From JAGDMJ01 sp963809695 (GTDB lineage Bacteria; Bacteroidota; Ignavibacteria; UBA10030; UBA6906): a stretch of DNA of 64,000 nt. Below are positions 1 to 8,415 of this stretch, piece after piece (position 1 is the stretch's first letter; each line of letters opens with the position of its first letter). The stretch is from positions 186,001 through 250,000 of the forward strand of contig CAWEKI010000006.1 in the NCBI GenBank assembly GCA_963809695.1, given 5' to 3'. The notes beneath the pieces are model-generated. The model was not told where the DNA came from. It saw nothing but the letters and a program-made list of their open reading frames with translations, and made no database searches. The position numbers and the translations under genes are program-made.

Positions 1-363
1 CTGAAGGCTGAATTTCCCGTTCACCCCGAACGAGAGTATGGTCACCCGCCCGCCATCCACAGAAATGGCGTTCTTGTCCAGTCCGGGGTTCTCCGCGACG
101 GCGCCATTGTAAAGAAGGTCCTGGTAGGCGTTCTGGTCCGCACTGAATGAAATATAGTCCCCGTTTACGCGGAGGGTTGCAACGCCGAACCGGAAATCAA
201 GATGCAGGCCGCCGCCGAAGCCGCCGCCATAGGCCGGCTTCAAGGGATCGGGAACATTGAGACTTGCGTAATTAGCTTGCGCACCAAAACCGATCATCCC
301 GGCCGATAAGGCAAGTGACGAAGCCATAACGGTGAGCAGGATGAACAGTGTCAAGCGTTTCAT
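1..363 (-). CDS. Outer-membrane beta-barrel-like protein (C-terminus off the window)
   Basis: The gene starts with ATG at 363 and runs off the left edge, so only 121 residues are visible. The first 20 or so residues form a signal peptide (MKRLTLFILL, ending near ALSAG). They are followed by alternating Gly-rich, aromatic stretches (GGGFGGGLHLDFRFG, VNGDYISF) typical of outer-membrane beta-strands. A strong ribosome site (AGGAGG) lies 4-5 bases before the ATG. It is transcribed the same way as the AsnB-like gene upstream, with a 110-bp gap. The exact family cannot be named from this fragment. Confidence 0.75.
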   Translation of the reverse strand, partial: MKRLTLFILLTVMASSLALSAGMIGFGAQANYASLNVPDPLKPAYGGGFGGGLHLDFRFGVATLRVNGDYISFSADQNAYQDLLYNGAVAENPGLDKNAISVDGGRVTILSFGVNGKFSLQ

Positions 364-473
364 AAGCCCTCCTGAATTTGATAGTGACTGGGATAATGCA
401 GACAGCATACGCTGTAACCACCAAAAAGGAGAGTCTGTTCCCGACCTGAGTCATGGCAATCCTGAGCGAATGA

Positions 474-1748
474 TTATGTCTTCTGCTGCTTCTTTTTCGC
501 GGCCGGGAAGAGAACATTGTTCAGGATGAGCCGGTATCCGGGGGAGTTCTTGTGGAGCGAGAGGTCTGTGGGCGGGTCCCCCACAGCGTGCTGGTAGTCT
601 TCCGGGTCGTGACCGCCGTAGAAGGTGAACGTTCCGCGGCCATAGTTGCCATGGAGGTAGCGCACTTGATCCGTTCCCGATTTCTCGGCAAGGATGGTAA
701 CAGTCGGTTTGATGAGGCTCTTCTTGAACCCCGTCGTCTGCCCCATGAACCCCTTGATGACGTTGACATGATCCTGCGTGAGCATGGTGGGGACCGGGTC
801 GAACTTCGCGGAGAACTCGAAAAGCGTGAAATAATCCGACTCCGGGCTCTGCAGCGCCAACTGGTCGCTCGGCGGCTGATCGATGTCCGAGTATTCATAC
901 CGGAGCGGGTTCATCTCCAGCGTGAAGTTCGTGAAGGCCAGTGTTTTGGAAAAGTCCAGCTTCTTTTGCGCATACGGGTCGGGAGGATCACCGTCGTACA
1001 TCACATCGCAGATGTCCGTGTTTTCCGCCGCGAGGGCGATGTCATACGTATCCGTCGCCGAACACATTGCGAACATAAAACCGCCGTTGCCGATGAACTC
1101 CTTGATCGCGCGGGCGACGGCTTTCTTCTCTTCGGAGACTTTCTTGAAGCCCAGTTTGTGCGCTTCCTTTTCCAGCGTGGCCTGTTGCTCGATATACCAG
1201 CTTGCCCCGGCGAAGGAGGCATAGAACTTCCCATACTGCCCGGTGAAATCCTCGTGATGGAGATGGAGCCAGTCGTACTCGTGGAGTTTCCCCTGCAGCA
1301 CCTCGGTGTCCCACAGTTTGTCGTACTTGATCTCTGCATACTCAAGGGCAAGAGTCACGGCATCGTCCCAGGGCTGGAATCCGGGGGGAACGTAGACGGC
1401 GATCTTGGGCGCCTTTTCCAGGCGGACGACATCCATATTATTGTCTTCGCGCTGCACCTCCGCGTAGATCGCGGCGGCATCACTGCCGCTCAACTCGCTG
1501 AACGCCACGCCGCGGACCCGGCACTCCGCGGCTACCACGTCGTGATCGTCCATCATGAACGATCCGCCCCGGTAGTTGAGGAGCCAGTCAATTTCCATCC
1601 CCTTCGTCAGGGCCCAGTAGGCGATGCCATATGCTTTGAGATGGTCGGTCTGCTGAAGATCCATATAGATCAAGAGCTTGCGCTGCGCCTGAGCGGTCAG
1701 GAGACCACATATCAGGAAGAGGGTCGTAATGCAGAGAACGCGTTTCAT
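474..1748 (-). CDS. Secreted protein of the family auto-annotated 'asparagine synthetase B'
   Basis: 424 aa with an N-terminal signal peptide (MKRVLCITTLFLICGLLTAQAQ), so it is exported. Homologues in Bacteroidota/Ignavibacteria are often labelled asparagine synthetase B. I see neither the N-terminal catalytic Cys of an Ntn amidotransferase nor the SGGLDS pyrophosphate loop, so that function is unsupported. The sequence has His/Asp-rich motifs (HLHHED, MFAMCSATDTYDIA, YGGHDPEDY) and resembles an amidotransferase-like or DUF4159-like fold rather than a ligase; this is inference. Its ATG overlaps the stop of the TPR gene by 4 bp (ATGA), so the two are translationally coupled and probably work together in the envelope. 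Confidence 0.75.
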   Translation of the reverse strand: MKRVLCITTLFLICGLLTAQAQRKLLIYMDLQQTDHLKAYGIAYWALTKGMEIDWLLNYRGGSFMMDDHDVVAAECRVRGVAFSELSGSDAAAIYAEVQREDNNMDVVRLEKAPKIAVYVPPGFQPWDDAVTLALEYAEIKYDKLWDTEVLQGKLHEYDWLHLHHEDFTGQYGKFYASFAGASWYIEQQATLEKEAHKLGFKKVSEEKKAVARAIKEFIGNGGFMFAMCSATDTYDIALAAENTDICDVMYDGDPPDPYAQKKLDFSKTLAFTNFTLEMNPLRYEYSDIDQPPSDQLALQSPESDYFTLFEFSAKFDPVPTMLTQDHVNVIKGFMGQTTGFKKSLIKPTVTILAEKSGTDQVRYLHGNYGRGTFTFYGGHDPEDYQHAVGDPPTDLSLHKNSPGYRLILNNVLFPAAKKKQQKT

Positions 1749-3625
1749 TGGACATCCCCCCGGAGACGACGAATACGGTTGCGGGCCTGTTCGACCAGCA
1801 CGGAGCGGGGATAATCCACGAGCACTTTTTCGTAGCAGGCGATGGCATTTGCAGTGTCGTTCAGGCCCAGTTCATAGACTTCCCCCATTTGGAAGCGTGC
1901 GCGATCCAGCGAGACGCTGCTTTCTTTGAACCGGGTCAGGAGCGTGTCGTACGACGCGACAGCCTCCCGGTACAAGCCGGAGCTGGCCTGGAGGGATGCC
2001 GCTCTCATGAGCGCGTCATCAACAAGAAAGGCCTGGGGAAATTTTCGGACAACCTCCTGGAAGCGAACGACTGCTTCGGTGTTTTTCCGCTGGCGCGCAA
2101 GGAAATCCGCACGGGCAAATTCCGTCAGTGCCTGGGGCGAGGAAGCGGAGTTTTCCTGCAGGAACGCGCGCAGCGCGAGCGCGTCATTGGCATAATCGGC
2201 CTTCAGGTTGAGCGTGAGCGAGTCCAGGCGCTGAATGGCGGTTGTGAACTGGCCTCGAAAGTACTCCAGTTCGGCAAGCCGGAAGTTCGCCTCATCGCTC
2301 TGGTCCGGTGTTGCCGACGCGGCCTGCGCAACGGAAAGGTAGCGGGTCACGGCAGCAGCCGTGTCCCCACGCGCAGTCAACACCTGTCCTGCTTTCAACG
2401 CGACCTCATAGGTGATGGTGGCAATGCCGGGATTCTCGGCCCTGACGCGGTCGAAGGAGGTCAGCGCCCCATCCAGGTCGAACTCCTTTTCATACTGGAT
2501 GAGCCCGATCTGCAGGTAGGATCGTGCTGCGTATTCCGTGTGCGGAAAACGCTGAATGACCTCTCTGTAGGACGCAATCACTCCGGCATACTGGGGATGC
2601 GATTCGGGTGCAGGCAGCGGGACGTCAGGCTTGTCCGCCCCGGCGGTGTCAGGGACCGCGGCCATCGCCTTGAGTGAGTTTGCATAACCATACATTGCTG
2701 CTGCCCGCCGCGCTGCAGGCAACGGTGCATCAAGCGCCGCCCGGTACGCCCTGGCAGACAGGTCGAAGACCCCCTCACGAAACGCACGCTCTGCGAATGC
2801 ATAGAGGCCGGTCCCGTTGGACCCCGAGAGCCTGTCAATTGTCCTGTACACATCGTATGCGCTGTTGAAATCCTTCCCTTCCATGTAGAGCCAGCCGAGC
2901 AGCTCGTAGAGCCGGATGTCCTCCCGCCCCTCGATCGCCGCACGCACGACATCGATTGCCGCCTCACGGCCTTCCGGCTTCCACGAAAACAGCGCCATTC
3001 TATTCTGGATGAAGGCAACCTGAGCGGGGTTTTGTTCGAGCCAGCGAAGGTACTCACGACTTGCGCCCCTGTAGTCCATCGAAGCGACCAGGAGTTGAGC
3101 CAACTCCATTGTATAGAGCATGGGATCCTTGCATGCCTCACGGCCGCGCCGGTACACAGCCACGGCCTTGTCGAGCAGACGGTTTTCGACCATCGTGCTG
3201 GCGACAAGCCGGTACGTGTTGGGATTGGCCGGTGCGGCGGCAATTGCGTTATTCCACGCCTCGTCCGCGTCTTTTTCGCGCCCTGCCCGGTACAGCACGC
3301 TGCCCAGGAGCGTGCGGAGATTCAAGTCATTCGGGGTCCTGCCCAGCCTTGTGGTGATCATGCGGATCACCTCGTCATACTGTTTCAGCGCCAGCAGGGT
3401 TCTCTGCACGCCGTCGAAATACATGAAGTTTGACGAGTCCTTCGCCAGGAGTTCCCTGTACAAGGTTGCGGCGCGTTCGATCTCGCCGGCCTGCTCCAGG
3501 CTCTGTGCCAGACGAAACTTTGTCGTTACATCGGGCGTTTGAGAGAGGGCGGAGCAAACCAGAACGCCCAGTAGGAGTGCAATACGGCCGAGGGTACGGA
3601 ACAGGGGGGGAAATTCAATCGTCAT
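1745..3625 (-). CDS. Secreted tetratricopeptide-repeat protein
   Basis: 626 aa from the ATG at 3625. An open frame continues upstream, but it would run antisense through dxr and place the signal peptide internally, so I reject it. The N-terminus (residues 10-28, RTLGRIALLLGVLVCSALS) is a signal peptide. The rest consists of TPR-type helical pairs: AGEIERAATLYRELLAKD near residue 45, then YDEVIRM, DEAWNNAI, AAVTRYLSVAQ, and ANAIACYEKVLVDYP near the C-terminus. The repeats suggest a periplasmic scaffold. It is the first gene of a two-gene unit with the AsnB-like gene. An alternative ATG at 3649 would add eight residues. Confidence 0.85.
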   Translation of the reverse strand: MTIEFPPLFRTLGRIALLLGVLVCSALSQTPDVTTKFRLAQSLEQAGEIERAATLYRELLAKDSSNFMYFDGVQRTLLALKQYDEVIRMITTRLGRTPNDLNLRTLLGSVLYRAGREKDADEAWNNAIAAAPANPNTYRLVASTMVENRLLDKAVAVYRRGREACKDPMLYTMELAQLLVASMDYRGASREYLRWLEQNPAQVAFIQNRMALFSWKPEGREAAIDVVRAAIEGREDIRLYELLGWLYMEGKDFNSAYDVYRTIDRLSGSNGTGLYAFAERAFREGVFDLSARAYRAALDAPLPAARRAAAMYGYANSLKAMAAVPDTAGADKPDVPLPAPESHPQYAGVIASYREVIQRFPHTEYAARSYLQIGLIQYEKEFDLDGALTSFDRVRAENPGIATITYEVALKAGQVLTARGDTAAAVTRYLSVAQAASATPDQSDEANFRLAELEYFRGQFTTAIQRLDSLTLNLKADYANDALALRAFLQENSASSPQALTEFARADFLARQRKNTEAVVRFQEVVRKFPQAFLVDDALMRAASLQASSGLYREAVASYDTLLTRFKESSVSLDRARFQMGEVYELGLNDTANAIACYEKVLVDYPRSVLVEQARNRIRRLRGDVQ

Positions 3626-3664
3626 AGAACCAGATCTTCCACAGTTCATCGCTTCATAACATTC

Positions 3665-3693
3665 AATATACCAAAAACGGTCCATAGAAACAG
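3665..3693 (-). promoter_or_regulatory. Candidate promoter of the TPR/AsnB-like unit
   Basis: On the minus strand TATATT at 3670-3665 is preceded by TTGG, the same TTGGTATATT context as the lon promoter. The -35 region (CTGTTT, 3693-3688) is weak. It lies about 40 bp upstream of the chosen ATG at 3625. Confidence 0.35.
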
Positions 3694-3698
3694 CTTCC

Positions 3699-3727
3699 TT
3701 GAAAAACAGCCGCTGTTTGCGTACCTT
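3699..3727 (+). promoter_or_regulatory. Candidate dxr promoter implying a leaderless or near-leaderless mRNA
   Basis: TTGAAA (3699-3704), a 17-bp spacer and TACCTT (3722-3727). A start site about 7 bp downstream would coincide with the GTG at 3734. A small dyad, AAACAG-CCG-CTGTTT, lies in the spacer. No Shine-Dalgarno sequence precedes the GTG. Confidence 0.35.
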
Positions 3728-3733
3728 GATGTT

Positions 3734-4897
3734 GTGAAGAAGCGGAAAAACATTGCGATCCTCGGATCCACCGGGTCCATCGGCCGGAGCAGCCTGGAAG
3801 TGATTGCAGCGTGCCCGGACAGGTTCCGGTTGACCTATCTCACCGGGCATCGGAACATTGAACTCCTTCGGGAGCAGGTCAAGCGGTTCAAACCCCGCGG
3901 GGTGGTTGTGCGCGAAGAAGGCAATGCGGCCCTGTTGCGTGAGCGCATGAATGGGAGCATCGAGGTCCTTGCGGGTGAGGAGGGGCTCCGGGAGATCGTG
4001 AGCCGCGACGACGTCGACATGGTGATCAGCTCCCTTGTCGGGTTCGCGGGCCTGAAACCGACGGTCTGGGCGCTGGACGCGGGCAAAGATGTCGCCCTTG
4101 CCAACAAAGAAACGCTGGTGACCGGCGGCGAGATCATTATGAGGAAGGTGCGCAAGAATCACGTCCGCCTGTTGCCGGTGGACAGCGAGCACAGCGCGAT
4201 CCTTCAATGCCTGCAGGGGGAGGATCCGGACAGCATCGCGCGACTGATCCTGACCGCGTCCGGTGGGCCATTCCTGCATCTGGACAAGAAGAAGTTTTCA
4301 ACCATCACCCGCGCCCAGGCTCTTGCCCATCCGACATGGAAGATGGGGAGCAAGGTGACGATCGATTCGGCCACGCTGATGAACAAGGGACTCGAGGTGA
4401 TTGAAGCGTATTGGCTCTTTGGCCTGCCGGCCGAAAAGATCGATGTCGTTGTTCACCCGCAATCCATCATCCACTCCATGGTGGAGTTCGTGGATGGCTC
4501 GATCAAGGCACAGCTCGGGGTCCCCGATATGAGAATACCGATCCAGTATGCGCTTACGTTTCCGGACCGCTCGCCCGCTTCATACGGGAAGGTGAACTTC
4601 GCTGCGCTGCGGCAGATGACCTTTTTCGAGCCGGATCGGGAGAAATTCCGCTGTCTCGGGCTTGCCTATCAGGCACTGCGCACGGGAGGAACGGCGCCGG
4701 CGGTGCTTAATGCGGCCAATGAGGTTGCGGTGGAATTGTTTTTGGAAGGGAACCTCCCTTTCTCATCCATTCCTGATATCATAGATCAGGCTCTCTGCAA
4801 CCACAAATCGGTAGATCATCCCCGGCTGGAAGATATCGTCCGGGCGGACAAGGAGACGCGCGAGCGTCTTCGCGGCTTGTACGCGCCCGCGGAATGA
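3734..4897 (+). CDS. dxr: 1-deoxy-D-xylulose 5-phosphate reductoisomerase
   Basis: 387 aa, normal family length. It catalyses the NADPH-dependent rearrangement and reduction of DXP to 2-C-methyl-D-erythritol 4-phosphate, the committed step of the MEP isoprenoid pathway, in the cytoplasm. The NADPH-binding loop GSTGSIG is at residues 11-17, and ALANKETLV near 122. The metal and substrate motif VDSEHSAI has Asp150, Ser151 and Glu152, and is followed by TASGGPF and DSATLMNKGLE. The start is GTG at 3734; the nearby ATG at 3729 hits a stop after two codons. rseP follows 40 bp downstream on the same strand, a common dxr-rseP pairing in bacteria. Confidence 0.97.
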   Translation: MKKRKNIAILGSTGSIGRSSLEVIAACPDRFRLTYLTGHRNIELLREQVKRFKPRGVVVREEGNAALLRERMNGSIEVLAGEEGLREIVSRDDVDMVISSLVGFAGLKPTVWALDAGKDVALANKETLVTGGEIIMRKVRKNHVRLLPVDSEHSAILQCLQGEDPDSIARLILTASGGPFLHLDKKKFSTITRAQALAHPTWKMGSKVTIDSATLMNKGLEVIEAYWLFGLPAEKIDVVVHPQSIIHSMVEFVDGSIKAQLGVPDMRIPIQYALTFPDRSPASYGKVNFAALRQMTFFEPDREKFRCLGLAYQALRTGGTAPAVLNAANEVAVELFLEGNLPFSSIPDIIDQALCNHKSVDHPRLEDIVRADKETRERLRGLYAPAE

Positions 4898-4937
4898 GCA
4901 AATTGATTTTCATTCATTGCAGCTAAACTAGGACCAC

Positions 4938-6245
4938 ATGCAATATATATTCTATTTCATCCTGACGCTCGGCGTGCTCGTGCTGGTGCACGAGCTGGGA
5001 CACTTCCTGGCTGCCAAGCTTTTCAAAATGCGTGTAGAACGCTTCTCTATCGGTTTCCCCCCGCGTGCCTTCGGAAAACAGATCGGCGAGACGGATTACT
5101 GCATCTCATGGATTCCCATCGGCGGATATGTCAAGATCGCCGGCATGATCGATGAGAGTTTCGACACCGAGTTTCTGGGCAAGCCGGCGGAACCATGGGA
5201 ATTCCGGTCCAAGCCGATCTGGCAGCGGATGATTGTCATCTCCGCGGGTGTGATCATGAACCTTCTTCTCGCCGTGCTGATCTTCTGGGCGATCAATTAC
5301 ATCCAGGGGAGTGCGGTCCGGGAAACGACGACGATCGGCTATGTGATCGAGCAGAGCGCGGCCGCCAGAGCGGGACTCCAGACGGGAGACCGGGTCCTGG
5401 AGATCAATGGTAAACCGGTGCAGAACTGGGACCAGCTGCTGAGCGATCTATACATCGAGACGATGGGAAACGATGTGTCGATCACCGTGCAGCGCGGGGG
5501 AGCACAGCAGCAGGTTTTCGTTCCCCGCAACACCATTCCGGAGCCTAATGATGCGCCATTCGGCATCGTCCCGGACCAGACACAGATCGTTGTCAATACT
5601 GTGGAGCCGGGTAAGCCCGCAGACCAGGCAGGACTGAAGCCGCGTGACGTGCTTATCTCCTTGAACGGCATGCCGATCCGGTTCACGGAAAAGGTGCGGG
5701 AGATCGTGCAGGCCTACGCCGGAAAGCCGCTGACAATCGAATGGAAGCGGGGGGACGAACAGATGAGCGGAACGACAACCCCGACCGCCGACGGCAAGAT
5801 CGGCATCTCTTTCGGCGCCCAATATACGGGACCTGTCACGCGGATCAACTATACATTGCTGGAGGCGCTTCCGCGCGGGTTTACGGACATCGTCGGCGTC
5901 AGCGGCCTGTTTGTCAAGCAAATCTGGCAGATCGTTACCGGGAAGACTGCTTTTAGCCAGTCTGTCGGCGGCCCGATCAAGATCGCCCAGATGGCAACGC
6001 AGTCGGCTGAGATGGGCGCTCTCACATACCTCGGTTTCATGGCTTTGTTAAGTATCAGTCTTGCTGTCCTGAACATCATTCCATTTCCCGCACTGGACGG
6101 GGGACACCTGATTTTTCTGGTGTACGAGGGGATCTTCAGGAGAGAAATACCGGTGAAGGTCAAGATGGGCCTTCAGCGTGCCGGGTTTGTGCTCCTGCTC
6201 GCATTTATGGCCTTCGTCGTTTACAACGATATCGTCCACTTCTAG
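4938..6245 (+). CDS. rseP: RIP metalloprotease RseP (site-2 protease)
   Basis: 435 aa integral inner-membrane zinc protease that cleaves transmembrane substrates such as anti-sigma factors and signal-peptide remnants. The zinc motif HELGH lies in the first membrane helix at residues 18-22. Two PDZ domains follow (GLQTGDRVLEINGKPV near 150 and GLKPRDVLISLNG near 235). The second catalytic motif, NIIPFPALDGG, is near residue 375 with the metal-binding Asp, and C-terminal membrane helices end the protein. A short AGGA site precedes the ATG. It is probably cotranscribed with dxr. The window also has an anti-sigma-like protein (31743-32753), a conceivable substrate; that link is speculation. Confidence 0.97.
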   Translation: MQYIFYFILTLGVLVLVHELGHFLAAKLFKMRVERFSIGFPPRAFGKQIGETDYCISWIPIGGYVKIAGMIDESFDTEFLGKPAEPWEFRSKPIWQRMIVISAGVIMNLLLAVLIFWAINYIQGSAVRETTTIGYVIEQSAAARAGLQTGDRVLEINGKPVQNWDQLLSDLYIETMGNDVSITVQRGGAQQQVFVPRNTIPEPNDAPFGIVPDQTQIVVNTVEPGKPADQAGLKPRDVLISLNGMPIRFTEKVREIVQAYAGKPLTIEWKRGDEQMSGTTTPTADGKIGISFGAQYTGPVTRINYTLLEALPRGFTDIVGVSGLFVKQIWQIVTGKTAFSQSVGGPIKIAQMATQSAEMGALTYLGFMALLSISLAVLNIIPFPALDGGHLIFLVYEGIFRREIPVKVKMGLQRAGFVLLLAFMAFVVYNDIVHF

Positions 6246-6248
6246 TGT

Positions 6249-6301
6249 CGCTTCAAGTCACTCTCTTAATGGTCTAATTTTCAAGAGTATGGCTTGAAGC
6301 G
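6249..6301. repeat. Inverted repeat after rseP
   Basis: Perfect 9-bp arms CGCTTCAAG (6249-6257) and CTTGAAGCG (6293-6301), with additional partial pairing inside (CTCTCTT with AAGAG). It starts 4 bp after the rseP stop. No U-tract follows, so it is a poor intrinsic terminator by rule but could mark the 3' end of the dxr-rseP transcript. Confidence 0.5.
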
Positions 6302-6446
6302 GCGCTTTCCCGATACGAACTTCTACATCCTCCGTGAAAGCACGATGAGACCTGCGTCAATTTCTAATGCACTCTCTTGTGCCCTTCATCACAGGATAAG
6401 ATACGGCAGATCCTCTTCTTAGTCCCAGTGAGGTCCAACTGCCAGG

Positions 6447-6475
6447 TTGCAACACACTTGTCGTTTTCGTATCAT
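6447..6475 (+). promoter_or_regulatory. Promoter of the FecR/CHASE2-cyclase operon
   Basis: TTGCAA (6447-6452), a 17-bp spacer and TATCAT (6470-6475). The predicted start near 6482 leaves a 37-nt leader with an AAGGGGG ribosome site before the ATG at 6519. The surrounding 6246-6518 gap holds no gene. Confidence 0.5.
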
Positions 6476-6518
6476 TTGACGTCAACCGGCAGCATTCACA
6501 GGCTTAAAGGGGGACACA

Positions 6519-7607
6519 ATGAACAGATCATCGGGACAACAGACCGGAAGAAGGGGCTCCCTCTGGCTCCTTCTGATAGGGCTCCTGCTCCTGCCAGCAA
6601 CGCTGCCGGCCCAGGGGATCCAGGTCACTTCAATCACAGCACCTGTCACCACCCTGGGGATCGGCGACCTGAACTTTATCAAATCGCCCACGCCCAAATG
6701 GCTTTTCACGATTGACATCAATACAGGGGGAAGGTCAATCGTGGCGGTCTTGAAAATGAATCTCCGCACTCAACTCGCCAGCGGTGAGGTGTTCGACCCT
6801 GCGGTCTCACTGGTGACAAAATCCTTCTCCGTCGAGGGCGCAAAGACGATTACGAACCTGGACCTTGGCAAGGGAAAAGCTATCGAGGACTCCATCTATG
6901 ACGGGTTTTCACCGGCCGCCAAGGAGAAGTTCGAGTCGATTGCCCTGGCGAGCGGCACGATGCCGGCAGGTTTGTATACATTCGAAGTGGAGGTTGAAGA
7001 AATTTACCCGGGGCACCCCCCCGACAATCCCAGGGGGAGAACCGACTTCACGATCACTTTGACCAACCCTACCAGCATGGAGTTGTTGTTCCCGTCCGAC
7101 GGGGACCAGATGGTCAGCCCGCTTCCCCTCTTCCAGTGGATGTTTGACGGGCTGCGCTCCCGCGTTGCGATCTTCGAGAAACTTCCCGGCCAGTCGAGCC
7201 TGGAAGAGGCCGCCGCCGGCGATACGTTGTTGTCCAGAGACGTGAACGGGACGGTCTTCCAGTACCCGAGCAGCGGGGTCAGATCGTTGCAGCCAGGCAA
7301 AACATATGTCTGGTTTGTCGAAGGCTTCGTTGGGACCGCCGGAGGAGTCGATCAGAAAATCAAGAGCTCCCTCCGTTCCTTTAAGGTCGAAGCGAGGCCG
7401 GGGTCGCTCTCATCGCTCCTGGATGAACTGGAGCGGGCGCTGGATCCCAAATACAAACCGATCTTTGACCAGATCAGGGCTGAAGGGCTGACGCCATTTG
7501 GCGCGGCGCTTGTCAACGGTGCTGCCATTTCCGGCCCTGACCTGCAGCGGTTGTTGGACTATATCCGTAATAATCCCGGCGCAGTGTTAACGGTCGGCGT
7601 CGATTAA
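6519..7607 (+). CDS. Secreted protein of unknown function, first gene of the FecR/cyclase operon
   Basis: 362 aa with a clear signal peptide (hydrophobic residues 15-32, cleavage near LPAQG) and a strong AAGGGGG ribosome site. Residues of about 30-170 read as beta-rich (VTSITAPVTTLGIGDLNF, LFTIDIN). A fibronectin/Ig-like segment follows near 195-290 (LLFPSDGDQMVSPLPLFQWMF, LQPGKTYVWFVEGF), and a helical tail near 300-360. I do not recognise a named family. It lies 21 bp before the FecR gene in the same direction. The context suggests an envelope component of the signalling operon. Confidence 0.75.
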   Translation: MNRSSGQQTGRRGSLWLLLIGLLLLPATLPAQGIQVTSITAPVTTLGIGDLNFIKSPTPKWLFTIDINTGGRSIVAVLKMNLRTQLASGEVFDPAVSLVTKSFSVEGAKTITNLDLGKGKAIEDSIYDGFSPAAKEKFESIALASGTMPAGLYTFEVEVEEIYPGHPPDNPRGRTDFTITLTNPTSMELLFPSDGDQMVSPLPLFQWMFDGLRSRVAIFEKLPGQSSLEEAAAGDTLLSRDVNGTVFQYPSSGVRSLQPGKTYVWFVEGFVGTAGGVDQKIKSSLRSFKVEARPGSLSSLLDELERALDPKYKPIFDQIRAEGLTPFGAALVNGAAISGPDLQRLLDYIRNNPGAVLTVGVD

Positions 7608-7628
7608 CGAACATTCCAGGAACTCACC

Positions 7629-8327
7629 ATGAAATCCTTCATCTGGGGTATAACAAGCGCGGCTCTTCTCTTTGCCGTCGCCGCCTCGGCTGCAGCTCCT
7701 TCGGGTTCCGGAAACACCGTCGGGCTGATCAGCAAAGTAATCCAGGACGTCTCTCACAAACAGGTCAATCAGGATTGGCAAAAAGCGCAAAAGGGGGAAC
7801 CACTGGTTTCCGGAGACAGGGTCAAGACCGGCGAACGTTCCATTGCCATCATTAAGTTTCTGGACAACAGCCTGGTCAGGGTGCGGGAGCTTTCCGAGCT
7901 CACGGTCAGCGGAACGCTTGACGGCGGCGCGTTTCTGAAGTCGGTGGACCTGCAAAACGGGGTGGTCGGTTTCAATATTCAGAAGCAACGTCCACAAGAA
8001 GAGTTTCACTTCTCCTCCCCCACTTCGGTCGCATCCATCCGTGGGACAGGGGGTCTTTTTTCCACGTCCGAATCCTCCGACACCCTCACGGTGATCGAGG
8101 GAATCGTCAACTTTACGAACAAAGCATCAGGGAAATCTGTGGACGTGAGCGCAGGCTTCACAGGAATATCCAATCCCGACGGCACTCTGCAGAACCGGCC
8201 AGCCACACGGGCAGAACGCGTGGCAGCCGAGGAGGCAGCGGGCGACGGGTCGCTCAAGAAGCTGGAGCTTGACCTGCGTGATAACCAGGGAAAGAGCAAG
8301 AAGCTTCACATCGACATCAAAGAATAA
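7629..8327 (+). CDS. FecR-domain protein
   Basis: 232 aa with an N-terminal signal peptide (FIWGITSAALLFAVAASAA). The FecR domain spans about residues 45-165: a basic, Gly-rich beta stretch (LVSGDRVKTGERS, IIKFLDNSLVRVRELSELTVSG), the characteristic FHFSSPTSVASIRGTGG and then TLTVIEGIVNFTN. FecR domains sense or relay signals in the periplasm. In this stand-alone secreted form they are frequently encoded next to CHASE2-domain cyclases or kinases, as here (second gene downstream). The C-terminal 40 residues are charged and helical. It sits in the middle of a four-gene operon. Confidence 0.9.
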   Translation: MKSFIWGITSAALLFAVAASAAAPSGSGNTVGLISKVIQDVSHKQVNQDWQKAQKGEPLVSGDRVKTGERSIAIIKFLDNSLVRVRELSELTVSGTLDGGAFLKSVDLQNGVVGFNIQKQRPQEEFHFSSPTSVASIRGTGGLFSTSESSDTLTVIEGIVNFTNKASGKSVDVSAGFTGISNPDGTLQNRPATRAERVAAEEAAGDGSLKKLELDLRDNQGKSKKLHIDIKE

Positions 8328-8344
8328 TCTGCGTTCGTAACGAG

Positions 8345-8370
8345 GGGCGCCGCGGCTCGCCGTGGCGCCC
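8345..8370. repeat. GC-rich hairpin between the FecR and outer-membrane protein genes
   Basis: Arms GGGCGCCGCGG (8345-8355) and CCGTGGCGCCC (8360-8370) pair over 11 bp with one G-T wobble around a 4-base loop. No U-tract follows, so it is more likely an mRNA stability or processing element, or a REP-like repeat, than a terminator. The CCGTGGCGC core also occurs in the palindrome cluster inside the DUF4175 gene. Confidence 0.6.
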
Positions 8371-8415
8371 TGTACCATCTGTTCACTGACTTCCTCCCCT
8401 TTTTGGAAGAGCATT

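Noticed and set aside
552..1814. 420-codon plus-strand open frame over the AsnB-like gene
   Set aside because: Low-complexity Arg/Val/Glu composition and no recognisable domain; the minus-strand gene has a signal peptide and homologues.
3626..4279. N-terminal extension of the TPR gene through dxr
   Set aside because: It would run antisense through the conserved start of dxr and place the signal peptide internally.
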